DNA of 64,000 bases, from assembly GCA_001466705.2 (NCBI GenBank), contig LATX02000001.1, forward strand, positions 1,054,001 to 1,118,000, read 5' to 3'. The position numbers and the translations under genes were made by a program. The notes under the pieces are model-generated. The model ran no database searches and was not told the origin of the DNA. It saw only the letters and a list, made by a program, of their open reading frames with translations. This document shows positions 10,512 to 21,372 of this stretch, one piece after another; the first letter of the stretch is position 1; each line of letters begins with the position of its first letter. Source of the stretch: Moniliophthora roreri. Taxonomy: Eukaryota > Basidiomycota > Agaricomycetes > Agaricales > Marasmiaceae.

Positions 10512-11404
10512 CTATGATATCTTCGCATTTGAAAAGTCGAGCTCTGGATGCGCGGCTTGGAACTTTTTGAGTGCCTTGACAAGCCTTGTTAGCACCGGAC
10601 ATGGTTCTTCGGCAGAAACACTCACCTCCATTTTCTGAAGCTCATCCGACGTCGGTTTACCCATTTGCTATGAGTCATACTGAGTTAAGACTCTTCTGCG
10701 TGATATTTTTCCCATGCCTCACCTTCTGCTGGTTATCAAACTGAGGAAAGACGACTTAATAGACATGGACGGTTTGGAAATTGAGGACGCACCATCATTT
10801 TCTCAACCATTCCTCTGAGCAAAACGAGTTCAGGGTCATTTAGAAAGGAGACGATCGCGATACTGACCTTGTTTCTCCATCAAGGTCGCTGAGTTTGCTA
10901 TTCGCAGGTTCGATTTTGGTGGTGTCAATTTTGGGGTGATGCGTGAGCACGTTCTCCCACCACTGCTGCTGGTTGACCTTTTCCAAGTGTATGAGAACGT
11001 TCTCATTGTCCTCTACAGATCTAATTACTCATAGGAGCAACGTGCAATAAACTGGGGACGCACCGAGAGTCCAAGTGCTATCTTCAACTTTGATTTCCTT
11101 GCAAAGTTCGCCTTCGAGAATCTTATCCTGGCCCTTCAGTCCCACCGACAGTTTCTTCTTCTGTATGGTGACGATGAGGTCCCTTGCACGAGTTCCTTTA
11201 GACACTGGGACAGTGATATCAACCTCTCCTAAGACTTGAGTCCATTTGTATGGAAGGGCTATGAAAGGGTTCCATCTAAACGAGCTTATTTGCAGTATAC
11301 GACTCGGGCGTACCAGCTTGTTGAGCTGCTTCTCTCGCTCGATCTTCTGCGTCTTTGGCTTGACGTTCCTCTGGTGAGAGTTTGTCGTATTCTTCTGGTG
11401 TCAT
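10512..11404 (-). CDS. nudC: NudC-family nuclear movement protein
   Basis: Cochaperone-like CS-domain protein linked to dynein-dependent nuclear migration in fungi. Seven exons (11314-11404, 11064-11258, 10868-11012, 10793-10814, 10723-10740, 10626-10667, 10512-10574) give 191 residues, the usual fungal length. After [20 protein letters not shown] the CS domain reads [39 protein letters not shown] and [19 protein letters not shown], then [18 protein letters not shown]. The C-terminus [19 protein letters not shown] is characteristic. Two exons are tiny (22 and 18 nt), and the exon 1/2 junction is fixed by the conserved ALPY reading. Confidence 0.93.
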
Positions 11405-12310
11405 AGTCGAAATCGATCGTGGTGGGTATAAGTTGTAACCCGCTCCGGACCGGAACTTATTCGAGAACGTTCGCACCGTGATTTGTACTTATCAACGGAA
11501 CTAGGCTCGTTCCCACCCGCTTCGCAATATTTGAAATGGTGCGGGCGCTGAGTATTGCGAAGCGGGTGGTACAAATTGGCAGGTGAGTTTGGACTTTGTG
11601 AAATCGGCGTCTCCATGTTCAATGCAAGGTACAGGATCTCATATTGCCCGATCCCGTATATGCTACAGTAATGCTACGGAGGTCAGGAAATGCAATCAAG
11701 GAAGAAATAGAGCCGTAAGTGACTTGCTGAGACGCAGTTTCGTCAGTGCTGAACCAAAAAACGGAGACTCAGCGACGTAAGGCAGATCGGATATCCAGAA
11801 GACAACACTTCTTTGCTGGAAAGAGGTTCTAAGAGTCCGGGGAGAATGATTTTCTGGACAGGAAACACGCAAGTGGCTCGAGAGAATGACATTCATACCC
11901 AAGCATGCAAGTAAGCAGAAATATATAGTCACCCATGAAACCACAGGAAGAGCCCGGAGTAATGCATAGGCTCACGTTGATGACCTGAAATGAATACGCA
12001 AAATCCATGCGTGGATGTCTGAGACAGCGTTCGTCGCAAGTAGAGGGTCCAGGGCTCTTAAGCTTCAAAAAGGTACAACCAAAGTTGCCATAAGAGGTAT
12101 AGAGGCCAATAACAGATGCAAGAGCCCTAGTTTCTAAGCCAAAAAGACAGATTAGGTGGTCGAGGTCATGGAAAGAAGTCAAGAAACGGCTGATTTCACC
12201 AAGTCCCCAGTCCCTTCGGTCTCTTCATTCAATAGTAAACAGACCCCGAGTAGACGAGGCCGAACGGGAATGGGCACGAGTCTACAACGGAACGTAAAAA
12301 GCGATGGCTT
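11405..12310. other. Gene-poor interval with no supported gene
   Basis: About 900 bp between the NudC start and the 3' end of the next gene. It contains a perfect 17-bp inverted repeat (listed separately). Short open stretches exist on both strands (for example around 11640-11900 on plus and 11829-12182 on minus), but no splice model gave a coherent protein or a known motif. It presumably holds the NudC promoter and the 3' region of the neighbour. Confidence 0.5.
11513..11569. repeat. Perfect 17-bp inverted repeat upstream of NudC
   Basis: The arm CCACCCGCTTCGCAATA at 11513-11529 is matched exactly in inverted orientation at 11553-11569, with a 23-nt spacer. It lies 109-165 bp upstream of the NudC start codon. 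It could form a hairpin, be a dimeric factor site, or be a remnant of a small mobile element. Confidence 0.85.
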
Positions 12311-14432
12311 TCATTTTCTTTCAATCAAGCTACTACACTCTTCTAGGAGAACGTATCGTCCGTCTTGGAGGCGTACATCGACTGAAACACCGTGCGATGG
12401 CATGCCGGCTCTCCACGTCGGAGAAACTCCGAACCAAGCTCCAACCTTCGTCATGAACTTGCGCCTCTGCCTCTGTATTGGCTGTGGTGGATCATCCAAT
12501 AGGCCTTCCCACCTGTATGTCGGCCGCGGACGGATGGATGCATTATCATGGTCAGTACCACCGCCAGTTCCCAGATGCGACGGCTCTCCTTGCATTTCAA
12601 CGTCTACATCGTCCATATCGAACTCTTCGTCCCCATCTCCCATGTGAAACCAGATGGCCTAGCTCGTGGTCAACACGCGATTACCTGTAATAAATCAATA
12701 ACTCACCCTGCTAGAACCCCGAAAGACGGTGTCGTTCAAGCGAAGATACAACTTGTTGAGGAATCCGGATGTAAAAAAATCTCCCCATTTTGTCCTCTTA
12801 GAAAGAAGACCGCGTTGCATTAAAAACGACTCGAGGGCTGGTCGGGGAAGTGGTGTATAGGCGATAGAGGAAGGGTAATGGGGATTGAAATCAGTGGCAT
12901 GCAACCTTAGATTGCTGATTGTATCTGCATTTCTTCGCCATAAATCATCCTGTACGGTGTTCAGACAGTATATAAATGTCTGATGATGATGATCACTCAC
13001 CCAAAATATGTACCACCAAGTAGAGGCCTCCGTTTGAGAGACAGACAGCAATCGATTGTACGCAGTCTCGAATACGAACTCGCTGCCGACCATCAACTGC
13101 CTTACCCGCAGATCACGCTCGTACCTGATCGAGCTCGTACCAACCGCTTGGGGATCTCTAGGCAAGTCGTAAACGTTGGTCAAGAACCGATAGCTCAGAA
13201 CATCGGCTTTTTGACGACATTCTTCGCGGTGATGTTGTCGATAACGGGCGAATACACTTTCAATGCCATGTAACCGAGCAGAGATGCCATCCCGATTGAG
13301 ATGAAAGAACCTGGCGAGTGGCGATGTTAATTCAAAGTCGTCACTTAGGCCTATAGCATCGCCATCAAGAACAACCTCTTTTCCGTAATCAAGCTGCACG
13401 GAAAAGCCACTGCCCAATTGGACGCCTTGACATTCCAGGTGACCACGGCGTTCAATTTTCAAGATTGCGGTTTGTAAATGGACGGAAGTTTTGGCACTAT
13501 ATCGCCTTCCAATACCACAACAGAACGACTTGGTTCCAACAGGCTGAACCAGGAGAGCGGTGAGACACGGTAATTCGGGTTGCACCGAATGGCTTACTTC
13601 GACATGTTCGTATGGCCATATGACCCTCTGGCCTTCCAATGCACGCAGGGATAACCGTATCTCGCGTCGTCTTTGTATCATTCGAGATGAATTCTGATTC
13701 ACGTAGAGTTCCAGATCTTTCAGCTCTGTGAGGACAGCGTAACGACCGTCATCATAGCGTACGACCTGTTCAGATATCAAACACATGCATGAGTCTGAGC
13801 GAAAACTCGTACCAGTGTCGGAGGGAAAGGGATGAGCCACGCATTGCCAAAGAAATGGGTGCAATGCTTTATTGAATTCTGGCGGGGATCTTTCCAATAG
13901 CAGTCTGGTCCTGTGTAATGCTGTTGAATTTCATCTTCCAGCTGTCTGTAGCGTTCATAATCAGGGCCATAAGTGAGTGCTACTGCCTTCCGGTACTCCA
14001 GAGAACCGACTTCACGAAGGATCTGTGGAAGCCTACATCAGCGGATGGAACGGTATTGGGACCCACGCTTGCCTTGAGGTTCTCTACGTGTCGTTCTCCT
14101 GGGGTACCAATGAAATTTAACAGATATGGAGGAAATTCCGAATCGCGAGCTTCCGCAAATGCCATCTTTTGTTGAGGCGGTATCTTACATTCGGGACTTG
14201 TGAGTAAGAGTGCGGTGATGGATTCCTGCCATATCCTCCGTTTGACATGTGGAGATGGGAACGAAAGCGCCAGTCTGAATGATTATCGATGAGTAATAAG
14301 AGCCATCGAGTAGTCAGACGGTAGATACCGGGGAGAGAATACGTCTATACCTGTAATAGCTTAGCAAGCGAACGAAAGTTTGTGTCTGGTGGACTTACTA
14401 AAATCTATTCTCCTTCCAAGTCCTGCGTACAT
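12311..14432 (-). CDS. Unrecognised 626-residue protein
   Basis: Six exons (14399-14432, 14329-14350, 14067-14274, 13813-14022, 12707-13765, 12311-12658) join with consistent phases. I do not recognise the family. It starts MYAGLGRRIDFSIDVFSPRL and continues with SFPSPHVKRRIWQESITALL, an ALTYGPDYERYRQLEDEIQQ helix, and FGNAWLIPFPPTL. A similar motif occurs twice, RYDDGRYAVLTEL near residues 161-173 and RLQDGRYVLLEEC near 607-619. An acidic stretch (DGDEEFDMDDVDVEM) lies in the last exon. There is no signal peptide and no clear membrane helix, so a soluble intracellular protein is likely. The single long exon 5 (353 codons) makes it unlikely to be an artefact. Exons 1 and 2 are short and the least sure. 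Confidence 0.7.
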
Positions 14433-14533
14433 AATTAGCGTAGCACAAGTAACAACTCAAGCGACTCACTCTTAACCAATCTTTTAGAGATAGACAGGTT
14501 GATAACAGTAAAATCTGTCCATTGTTTGAGTCA

Positions 14534-16746
14534 CTAAGGTCTTAAACCGCCAGTGCAGAATGAGAACGCACAAAAACTAAGGCCATAAGTTAAAATATAT
14601 ATCCTGCAAACGGAGACAGTTGAGTATGCGTTGTGATAAACGAATATGAGACCTCACAAATAAAGTATATAATTGTTGAGTAGATCCTTTCCGGGTATAT
14701 CAAGAGCAACGAGCAAAGCAAGAACAGATGTAAGAACGTAATTTAGCCTGGATGTCCATTCACTGGCATTGTTGACGGGATCAAGAAAAGGAGCAAGGAA
14801 GCATTGCGCTAGAAAGAAACCTATCGTGCTTGCTAGAAGGAGAACCTGACGGACAATGGGTACTACAGTTCTTGGCGCTGAGCGAAATAAACAATTGTCC
14901 GGGTCAATGACTGCGACGACCACTAGAGTGCTTAATTTGGCGAATAAATATGTGGACTCATATGTTCCCCAATTACGGCGAAAGCCTGGTTGTGGTTGGA
15001 CGGTTAGCAGAAGTGAGGTACAATGGTATGGAACTGACCGGCATATAGGAAAGCAAACGGGTTATTATCTCTTGTTAAGAGACGGTGGTATTCAGTATCC
15101 ATGTCAATCTTATTACGTGGACGGCCCAGTTCCGTGAATCGATCGACCTTGGGAACTGACTTTTGGATGACACGGCGCAGCGCGATGGGGAACCATATTG
15201 TCAACTAGGGGATAATATCAGACATGCGCGCGTAAAAGAAAATAACACAAGCGTACGGAGAACATCGTGATGATGGATAGTACAATCACAACTGGTGCAT
15301 AGTTTATTTCATTCCTCTTCATCGTTGTCGTCCAACAGAAATCCAAGGGGTCGCGATATTCGTTGGTAGGACCGAGCGCAGAGAGATCGGGCGGAAGAGA
15401 CGTAGCGTTGATGTATGGATTCGGAACTATCCACAAATCTTGCGACCACACAAGAACATGAACTGCCATTGTGCTCATCGGCAAGTAAATGAGCGTCAGG
15501 AGAAACGTGATAATAATGAGTTTCCACTGTTTGCTCTCTGGGTCTGTTTGCTGGAGACCTTCAATGCGAGTGTACCGGTCGCTATTACGAGCCGACCTCC
15601 AAAATTTATAAAGAAGCAGTGACGCTAGAGCCATAAATACTCCCAAAAAGATAAGAGATTCCGTTAGTCCAGATGCGAGATTCAACGCTAAGACATTCGG
15701 GCTAAAGTACGTTAGAGATTATGGTCTCTGGAGAGCCTCAAAGTCGACTTACACCGTGCCCAGAAACAGCTTACGCCAATGATCACCCAGATTATCCCCT
15801 TTGACAGGTACTGGAAGCAGGAGACATTAGAGAAAATGGCTTCTGAAGGGGTAGTACAAGGCGTACCTAGGGTGCTCAATATCAATGCGAACACTTGTAC
15901 TGTATTCGAAATCCCTTGAAGGCTATAAAAAGTGGCCAGGACGCTCGAACCCTGTTGACGACCAGTGAGATTCTGTGACTTCGGTGGTAAGCGTGTATTT
16001 CTAACCGTCAAACCGAGGACAAGATTGACCGCCGAGCCTAGCAAGGTCTTCCTGTCTCGCCACCATGAAGCTACTCTGGAATTTGACTCCAACTCTTCTA
16101 GAGTGTAACCAGAGGCTGCCAGACGATCCATAGGTGGAAACATCGGACTATCCGTCGAGTGCCTGGGATAATTGAATTGAAGTTTCGGGAGTGTTTCCAA
16201 ATATGCATCTAGCTTTGGAAGATGAAGGGGGGGTGCGCTCCTTGAGAATAGTTCCGCGACTGGGATAGGTTTGTGTGGTCCAATATGCCGATTGTGAGCT
16301 AGTGTCGATGATGAAGAGCATTCGGAATTGGAATGAGGAGGATATGTGTGTTTATGGTCCAATAGCTTCTGCGTATCGGAGTCGTCTTCGAAGGGATTAG
16401 TAAGTCCATCACCATCTCCGACGTCCAAGTGTGCCCGCGAATCTTCGAGAACTCCGTCATTATGCGGTGAAACTGAGTCGGTGATATCAACGGTAGTATC
16501 ATCATGGAAAGAAGGGGTATTGGTCGTTAAAGTCGTAGGAATGTCGTCGAATTCTGACGGCAAGCCGGTATAGGAGGCCTTTCTGTTTCGAAGAGTTGGA
16601 GGACGGACTGAAATGAAGCGAGCAGGGGAAGGAGAAGGTATTTGCGTCGAAGTGCCCGAACTTTTTCGCTTAGGTTGTGCGTGCGTAGGAGAGTTCTTGG
16701 ACGAGCCTGCCGATTCGAAGAGCTCAACCAGATCCTGGACGCCCAT
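14534..16746 (-). CDS. Fungal polytopic membrane protein, function unknown
   Basis: Exons 15755-16746, 15257-15701, 15039-15204, 14658-14985 and 14534-14603 give about 666 residues. The first ~250 residues are a hydrophilic, Ser/Pro-rich cytoplasmic tail starting MGVQDLVELFESAGSS. The rest holds about eight or nine hydrophobic helices, including GIIWVIIGVSCFWA, LTESLIFLGVFMALASLLLY, IIITFLLTLIYLPMSTMAVH, YAPVVIVLSIITMFS and VLLLASTIGFFLAQCFLAPF. Characteristic segments are NPFAFLYAGFRRNWGTYEST and DPVNNASEWTSRLNYVLTS. A loop with paired cysteines (residues near CTTPSEAIFSNVSC) may be lumenal. It resembles uncharacterised fungal membrane proteins; transport or channel activity cannot be read from motifs. 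The last splice is supported because it restores a further helix (LIYILTYGLSFCAF). Confidence 0.75.
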
Positions 16747-16935
16747 AATCAACGCTGCATCGCCTGGTGAGTGCGAATGATGAACAAGTCGAGCTGTCGA
16801 TGCTAACGACAGCGAAAGTAAATGGTATGATGCACTGATCTTCGGGCCTAAAATGGCTTCCTCGGACGCAGCAAAACAGGAGCACAGAATTACCGGCACC
16901 GGTAACCGTACAAGTCGTTCTATTTACTACATTAG

Positions 16936-19345
16936 CTATCTTCTCTTCTGCCCCGTTTCTTCAGATTCTGCTACCTTCGCCAACACACGGAACGTTGAGG
17001 TTAATATCGACTCAACCAGGTTGTTATCCTTCACACGATCCCCCTTTGCATCGTGTGTCTGCACTTTTTCTGGATCATAGGGCCATTGCGCTTTCATTTC
17101 TTCCTCTAAGGGAAGGAGCTTTGCGATCAGCTCAGGGTGTTCGTCGACCAAATACTGTATAGCAGGATCCAAAGCGGGTTGTTCCAGCACAGAGGGATGA
17201 ATACTCTCGTGCGTCACATCATTCTCACTAGTCGGGAGCGTTCGTTGAGTGGTGATAGACAGCGAGAAGATACCAGTGAGGGGACTGACAACGGGGGTCG
17301 TTAGTTAACTTCTCCAGCATGTAGATTGATACTCACTCGTGTGGTTCCTGGGCACCCCACGGTGCAACTGGATGAGGTAGGAGAGCCAGATAGCTCAGAT
17401 CCATGGAGAGTATGTCAGAGACATGTGCCTGCTCAAGTTCCCTCAATGAAGGCTGATGTAGAAACGTAAGACAACGCACCACCATCCATGTCAGAGTGAG
17501 ATCTGCTAAATCATGGTCACGATAACCTCCACCAATCTGCAAATTTGCCATCAATAAATCTTCTGCAAAGCATGGTCATGTTTCTCACATCGGAGTGACT
17601 TCCTACAAAGAGAATGAAATTTATTTATACAGAACAATCAAGCCTTGATTGTGGATATCCACATACCACTGAACCAGCACTACCAAAAGATTGACATGAT
17701 CAACTTTGAGTGTGATAAGTTCCCATGATTCCTACTCACTTCTTTCAATATCTGGCCCTTGCTTCTGCCTATATCAGTCTGTTCCAACTTTGTGCAATCC
17801 TGGCTTCCTAAGATCAGCAGAATCTCCAACCTTTCCAAAAGCAACACTTTACAAAGTTCTTCCGTGGTTCATTTAAAGCAAGGGCGTGGTATGCCCGTTC
17901 AATGTGTTCACCCAGGATTCTGTCAGGGAAACCAAACAGTGTCTTTATTTTGTTCGACTGTAAAGTGAGTTCTTCCGGCAAGCCTAGCGATCCAACGGTA
18001 TCAAAGACACCAAGGCACCTGAAGTCAATGGTCAATAGTGAGTTCAAGTACTTGGAGCAAGTGGGCTTACTTTACAGAAAATGGTTTTCCGTCCGCGTAT
18101 GCACGAACTAAACCGGGACAAGTCTGGGCACTGAAAGGTGCCAGAGCCTCTCTCAATGCCTCCCTTTCTGTGGGTTTCCCAGAATAGTTAGCACCATTTC
18201 ATGATGGAAGGAACATCATTGCAAAACTGACCTTCTTGATCCTTGGTCTTCCCGAGCTTCTGGTACGACAGAAAAATTCTTGCGAAATGATCCATATCTT
18301 TGCGGCCAAGGATTCCAATTGCACCCTTCCCATCGAGCAGCGTTAAAACCATACTAATATGAAGATAGGATAATCTCATACAATCAATGTAGCAACCATT
18401 CGTGCAGTATATGCACCCTAGCAATATAGATGAGCACGAAAGTCTATAAGGTGAGAAAGCAAATATACTCGGGAGAACCCAAAGAGGAATATCTAGGTGA
18501 CGCATTCAGTCCAAGGCACATGTTTGGTCGAAAGCTCTCACCTCGTCCCCGGGAAGATAGTTGCTATTGAAAGATACCCTCAGAGCAGATTATAGATCAG
18601 GGATAGAAACAAGCGTACTGTGCTATGAATGCATATGCCTCCTCCACTTTATCAACTTCAGACCAGTGAGTGGACTTCCATGACATGCAGCAAACCACAT
18701 TTACCCAAACCGCCGCCCGTTGTTCCTGAAATTAGAGCACATTGTTGAATAGCCTGAGAGTGGAGAGCGACGAAGAGAAGAACCTTCGATGTACTCCGCG
18801 TAGAAATTCTTCTCAGATCCTATCAAGCGCGCATTAAACTTCGTTTTCGCCGTGTTTCCAGTGTAAATGATCATGAATACCTATGCCTGACTGGTAGAAC
18901 ACAATCTGCGGGGTAGGGGGCTTTGTCCGAACATCTTCGTGATTGATGGTCCGGGCCAGCCGCTACGTCAAGTATCTAGTGAGTACAACCATTGACCTTG
19001 TCGGCGTCAGTCCTGGACCTACAAGTACGTTCGTGTAATCTCGCCGGCTCTCAGATATGCCTTTAGGCGGTCACGTTGAATGCGGCAGCACTCTCGTAAG
19101 GGCTCCCTAGACTCACCGTCCTGCCATGTTCTGTCTCAAATCAGTGCGAGTTATTGCAATTCAAAAGCAAGTGAAGCGCACCCGTCGCAGCAGACTATGA
19201 TCCTTTTCTTGACTCTGTCTTGAATAGCTCCTGTTGGATCGGTGGGCAGCCGTGCAGGGGACAGTTGCCTTGTTTTTCCTGAGTCTGCAGCCGAACGGTT
19301 GACTGGCGCATTAGAGTGCATATTTCGCTCATGCTGAACAGCCAT
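16936..19345 (-). CDS. DUF2235 alpha/beta hydrolase (Tle1-like)
   Basis: About 470 residues in roughly 19 exons, several under 20 nt. Family motifs appear in order: KKRIIVCCDGTWQDG at the start of the domain, DYTNVLRLARTINHED, FYQSGIGSEKNFYAEYIEG, the nucleophile elbow GFSRGAYTARMVATLIG (GxSxG with catalytic Ser), VKCLGVFDTVGSLGLPEE, ERAYHALALNEPRKNF, and VGSHSDIGGGYRDHDLAD containing the expected acidic residue. Members related to bacterial Tle1 are phospholipases; fungal members are uncharacterised. A 55-residue N-terminal extension has no signal peptide, so it is probably intracellular. One intron (17603-17658) seems not to start with GT (see findings). The C-terminal ~100 residues are helical and charged. 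Confidence 0.87.
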
Positions 19346-19681
19346 TGCGATAGTTCTAAATGAAGGAGAAGCAAACAGAGAAATCGTTCGCACAAGTAAC
19401 TGCGCAATGATATATATATATAGCCGAGCGTCTTGCCGCACAGCAGAAGTGATGAACAGCCGTTGACACTGATAGTGGCTGATGCTGAGTTCCACGCTGA
19501 CTCCGTCCCGGGTCTGGAGTGAAAAGATACGATGTTTGCCATACACCAGGTCCGACATGTGTTTTGATGTTATTCTGGGTCAATGGTAGAGTTAATCATC
19601 CCAAGGCCGAGAAAGAGAATGGATTATATTAAAATGACGGAGAACCGAGAACTGCATTTACTAGTAGTATACAGTACATCT

Positions 19682-21043
19682 TCAGGGAGCAGTATCTGTG
19701 TCAGGCAAGTCAGCTGGGCTGTCATCCGTTAAAAAAAAACAATACCACGTACAATAATAATACTCGTCGAGCAGCGGGATCCAGTCCTTCATGAGGGTGC
19801 CGAATAGACTCAACAAAGGTGTATTTGATGCACGGTCAGCCAACGCTTCCAGCTTAGGCCTGACACTGGATTTAGCACAGACAAGAGATTTCTTAGATGT
19901 TACGCTCACTTAGTGTAGGAATCCCAAATAGATCCACGGAATAGGTACCAGAAAAGCTCTCTATCCCTACGCGCGTACTCGGAGCGCTCAAGGGCGGCCG
20001 ATGATGGAGGATCCCGCCTGAGACTGCGAGAAAGTAGCTCCAAGGCGAGGGCAGCTACTAGTGGTCTCTTCGAGCGCCGATCATAGGCCAACATGCTTGC
20101 TGAACAGCGCGTCAATTGAAATAACTTCAGATACACACAGCGCACACACCGTAAACTAATGGCCGTAGGGTATACAATATTTCTGCGAGCCATTCTCGGG
20201 ATGATGAGAGTGGACGAATAAGAACTGTTGGTGATTTGACGGATGCTGTTGTTAATGCCTTGGGCAATAGATAATCCTCCACGGAGGTATCAGCGCGTGG
20301 CGTTGGGGGTGTAGTCAATAGAGGGTGAGGCGGAAGAGGAACTTTATTATTCTTCAAATGGTCAGGTGTCTTTGGAGGTGATGCAGATGTGGAGGAGGGC
20401 GCAAGCGTTGAGGATGTGCTGTACGAATCAGGTGGTAATGTGGTAGGATCAATTTCTCTCTCGGGAATTGGCGGGCTCAGTAATGGTCTTTTGGTGATTC
20501 GGAGTAATGCAAGTCGAAGGAGTGCTCTAAAATATGACCTCAATAAGGAGGACTCGGAGAGTGGAACGATGGCTCACTTCAGAATCTCGAGCAACACAAT
20601 GCCTCTCCACCGACTACGATTCGACAATCTTCTCCGTAAGCCCATTTCAACGACGAGTTCGGTAAAGCGAATTATCTCAAGGATACGTGCAATCCACTTG
20701 TACCGACAGTCCTTGTCAGCCCATGCACGCGTGAACCGGGTGTGCATAGACGATGGAAGAAGGGCACGAATATTGGGATCCGTTTTGACAAGTCTGGCCA
20801 AAAGAGTGTCGTGATACATGCTCATCATGTTCAATGACGCTGAAACTGAAAGAAAAAGAAAAGTTAATGGGGGGAGGGGAGATGTACCTCAGAAATGGAC
20901 GAACGAGCTTCCGAGGCCAGTTCCGCATCTTTGAAGCGACCGGGGAGAAACCAACTCAAGCTTCTAAGCGAAGACTCGAGCGTTGAAATAGTGGAAACGT
21001 TGCTAAGAAGAAAAGATTCATAGCTAGCCAGTGAGGATGACAT
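19682..21043 (-). CDS. PEX16: Peroxisomal membrane biogenesis protein PEX16
   Basis: Peroxin of the peroxisomal and ER membrane that helps insert peroxisomal membrane proteins together with Pex3. Exons 20905-21043, 20578-20845, 20150-20526, 19910-20099 and 19682-19865 give 385 residues. Diagnostic stretches are SSLASYESFLLSNVSTISTL, SLRSLSWFLPGRFKDAELAS, NMMSMYHDTLL, RYKWIARILEIIRFTELVVE and, near the end, SLFGTLMKDWIPLLDEYYY. The first donor is at 20904 (a GTTCGT), which restores the conserved ASEALSASL. The extreme C-terminus is uncertain: reading straight on gives a tail ending DTDTAP, while a further intron starting within TATTGTACG would give another tail. A Ser/Pro-rich insert sits in exon 3. 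Confidence 0.92.
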
Positions 21044-21372
21044 TGACTGGACAAGTTGGGAGGCCTGGGGAAAACAGTGTACCGGCTTTGTGCAGCCGGT
21101 GCGCACCTCTCTCAAGGCCTCAGGCGCTCAGCTCCTTCCAAGTATCCCGTTTCAAATGCAGCTTATTCGCGTGTTCACGTATAAAAATGCCATTTATGAC
21201 CTGTCTCTGAGAATCTAGCGCATTGTTTGAAGGCCTCGTGTTGACAGGTTCATCACAAGGAATGTTCTGCTGAAAATTGATAATCTGCAACGTTATTTTT
21301 CTCAACACGAGGACGGGTGTATATAACAACTGCCGTCCATCCATCCATCCTTACCCCGACCTCCCCCGGCAC

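Noticed and set aside
11580..11900. Open plus-strand stretches that could be joined into a small protein
   Set aside because: Only 25-45 codons each, no motif, and the required splice phases do not agree from start to stop.
12156..12647. A 163-codon plus-strand reading frame
   Set aside because: It lies antisense to the well-supported last exon of the 626-residue gene and has no recognisable features.
15823..15872. A possible intron in the polytopic membrane protein
   Set aside because: Removing it breaks the frame into the following helix, while read-through keeps it open with a plausible cysteine-containing loop.
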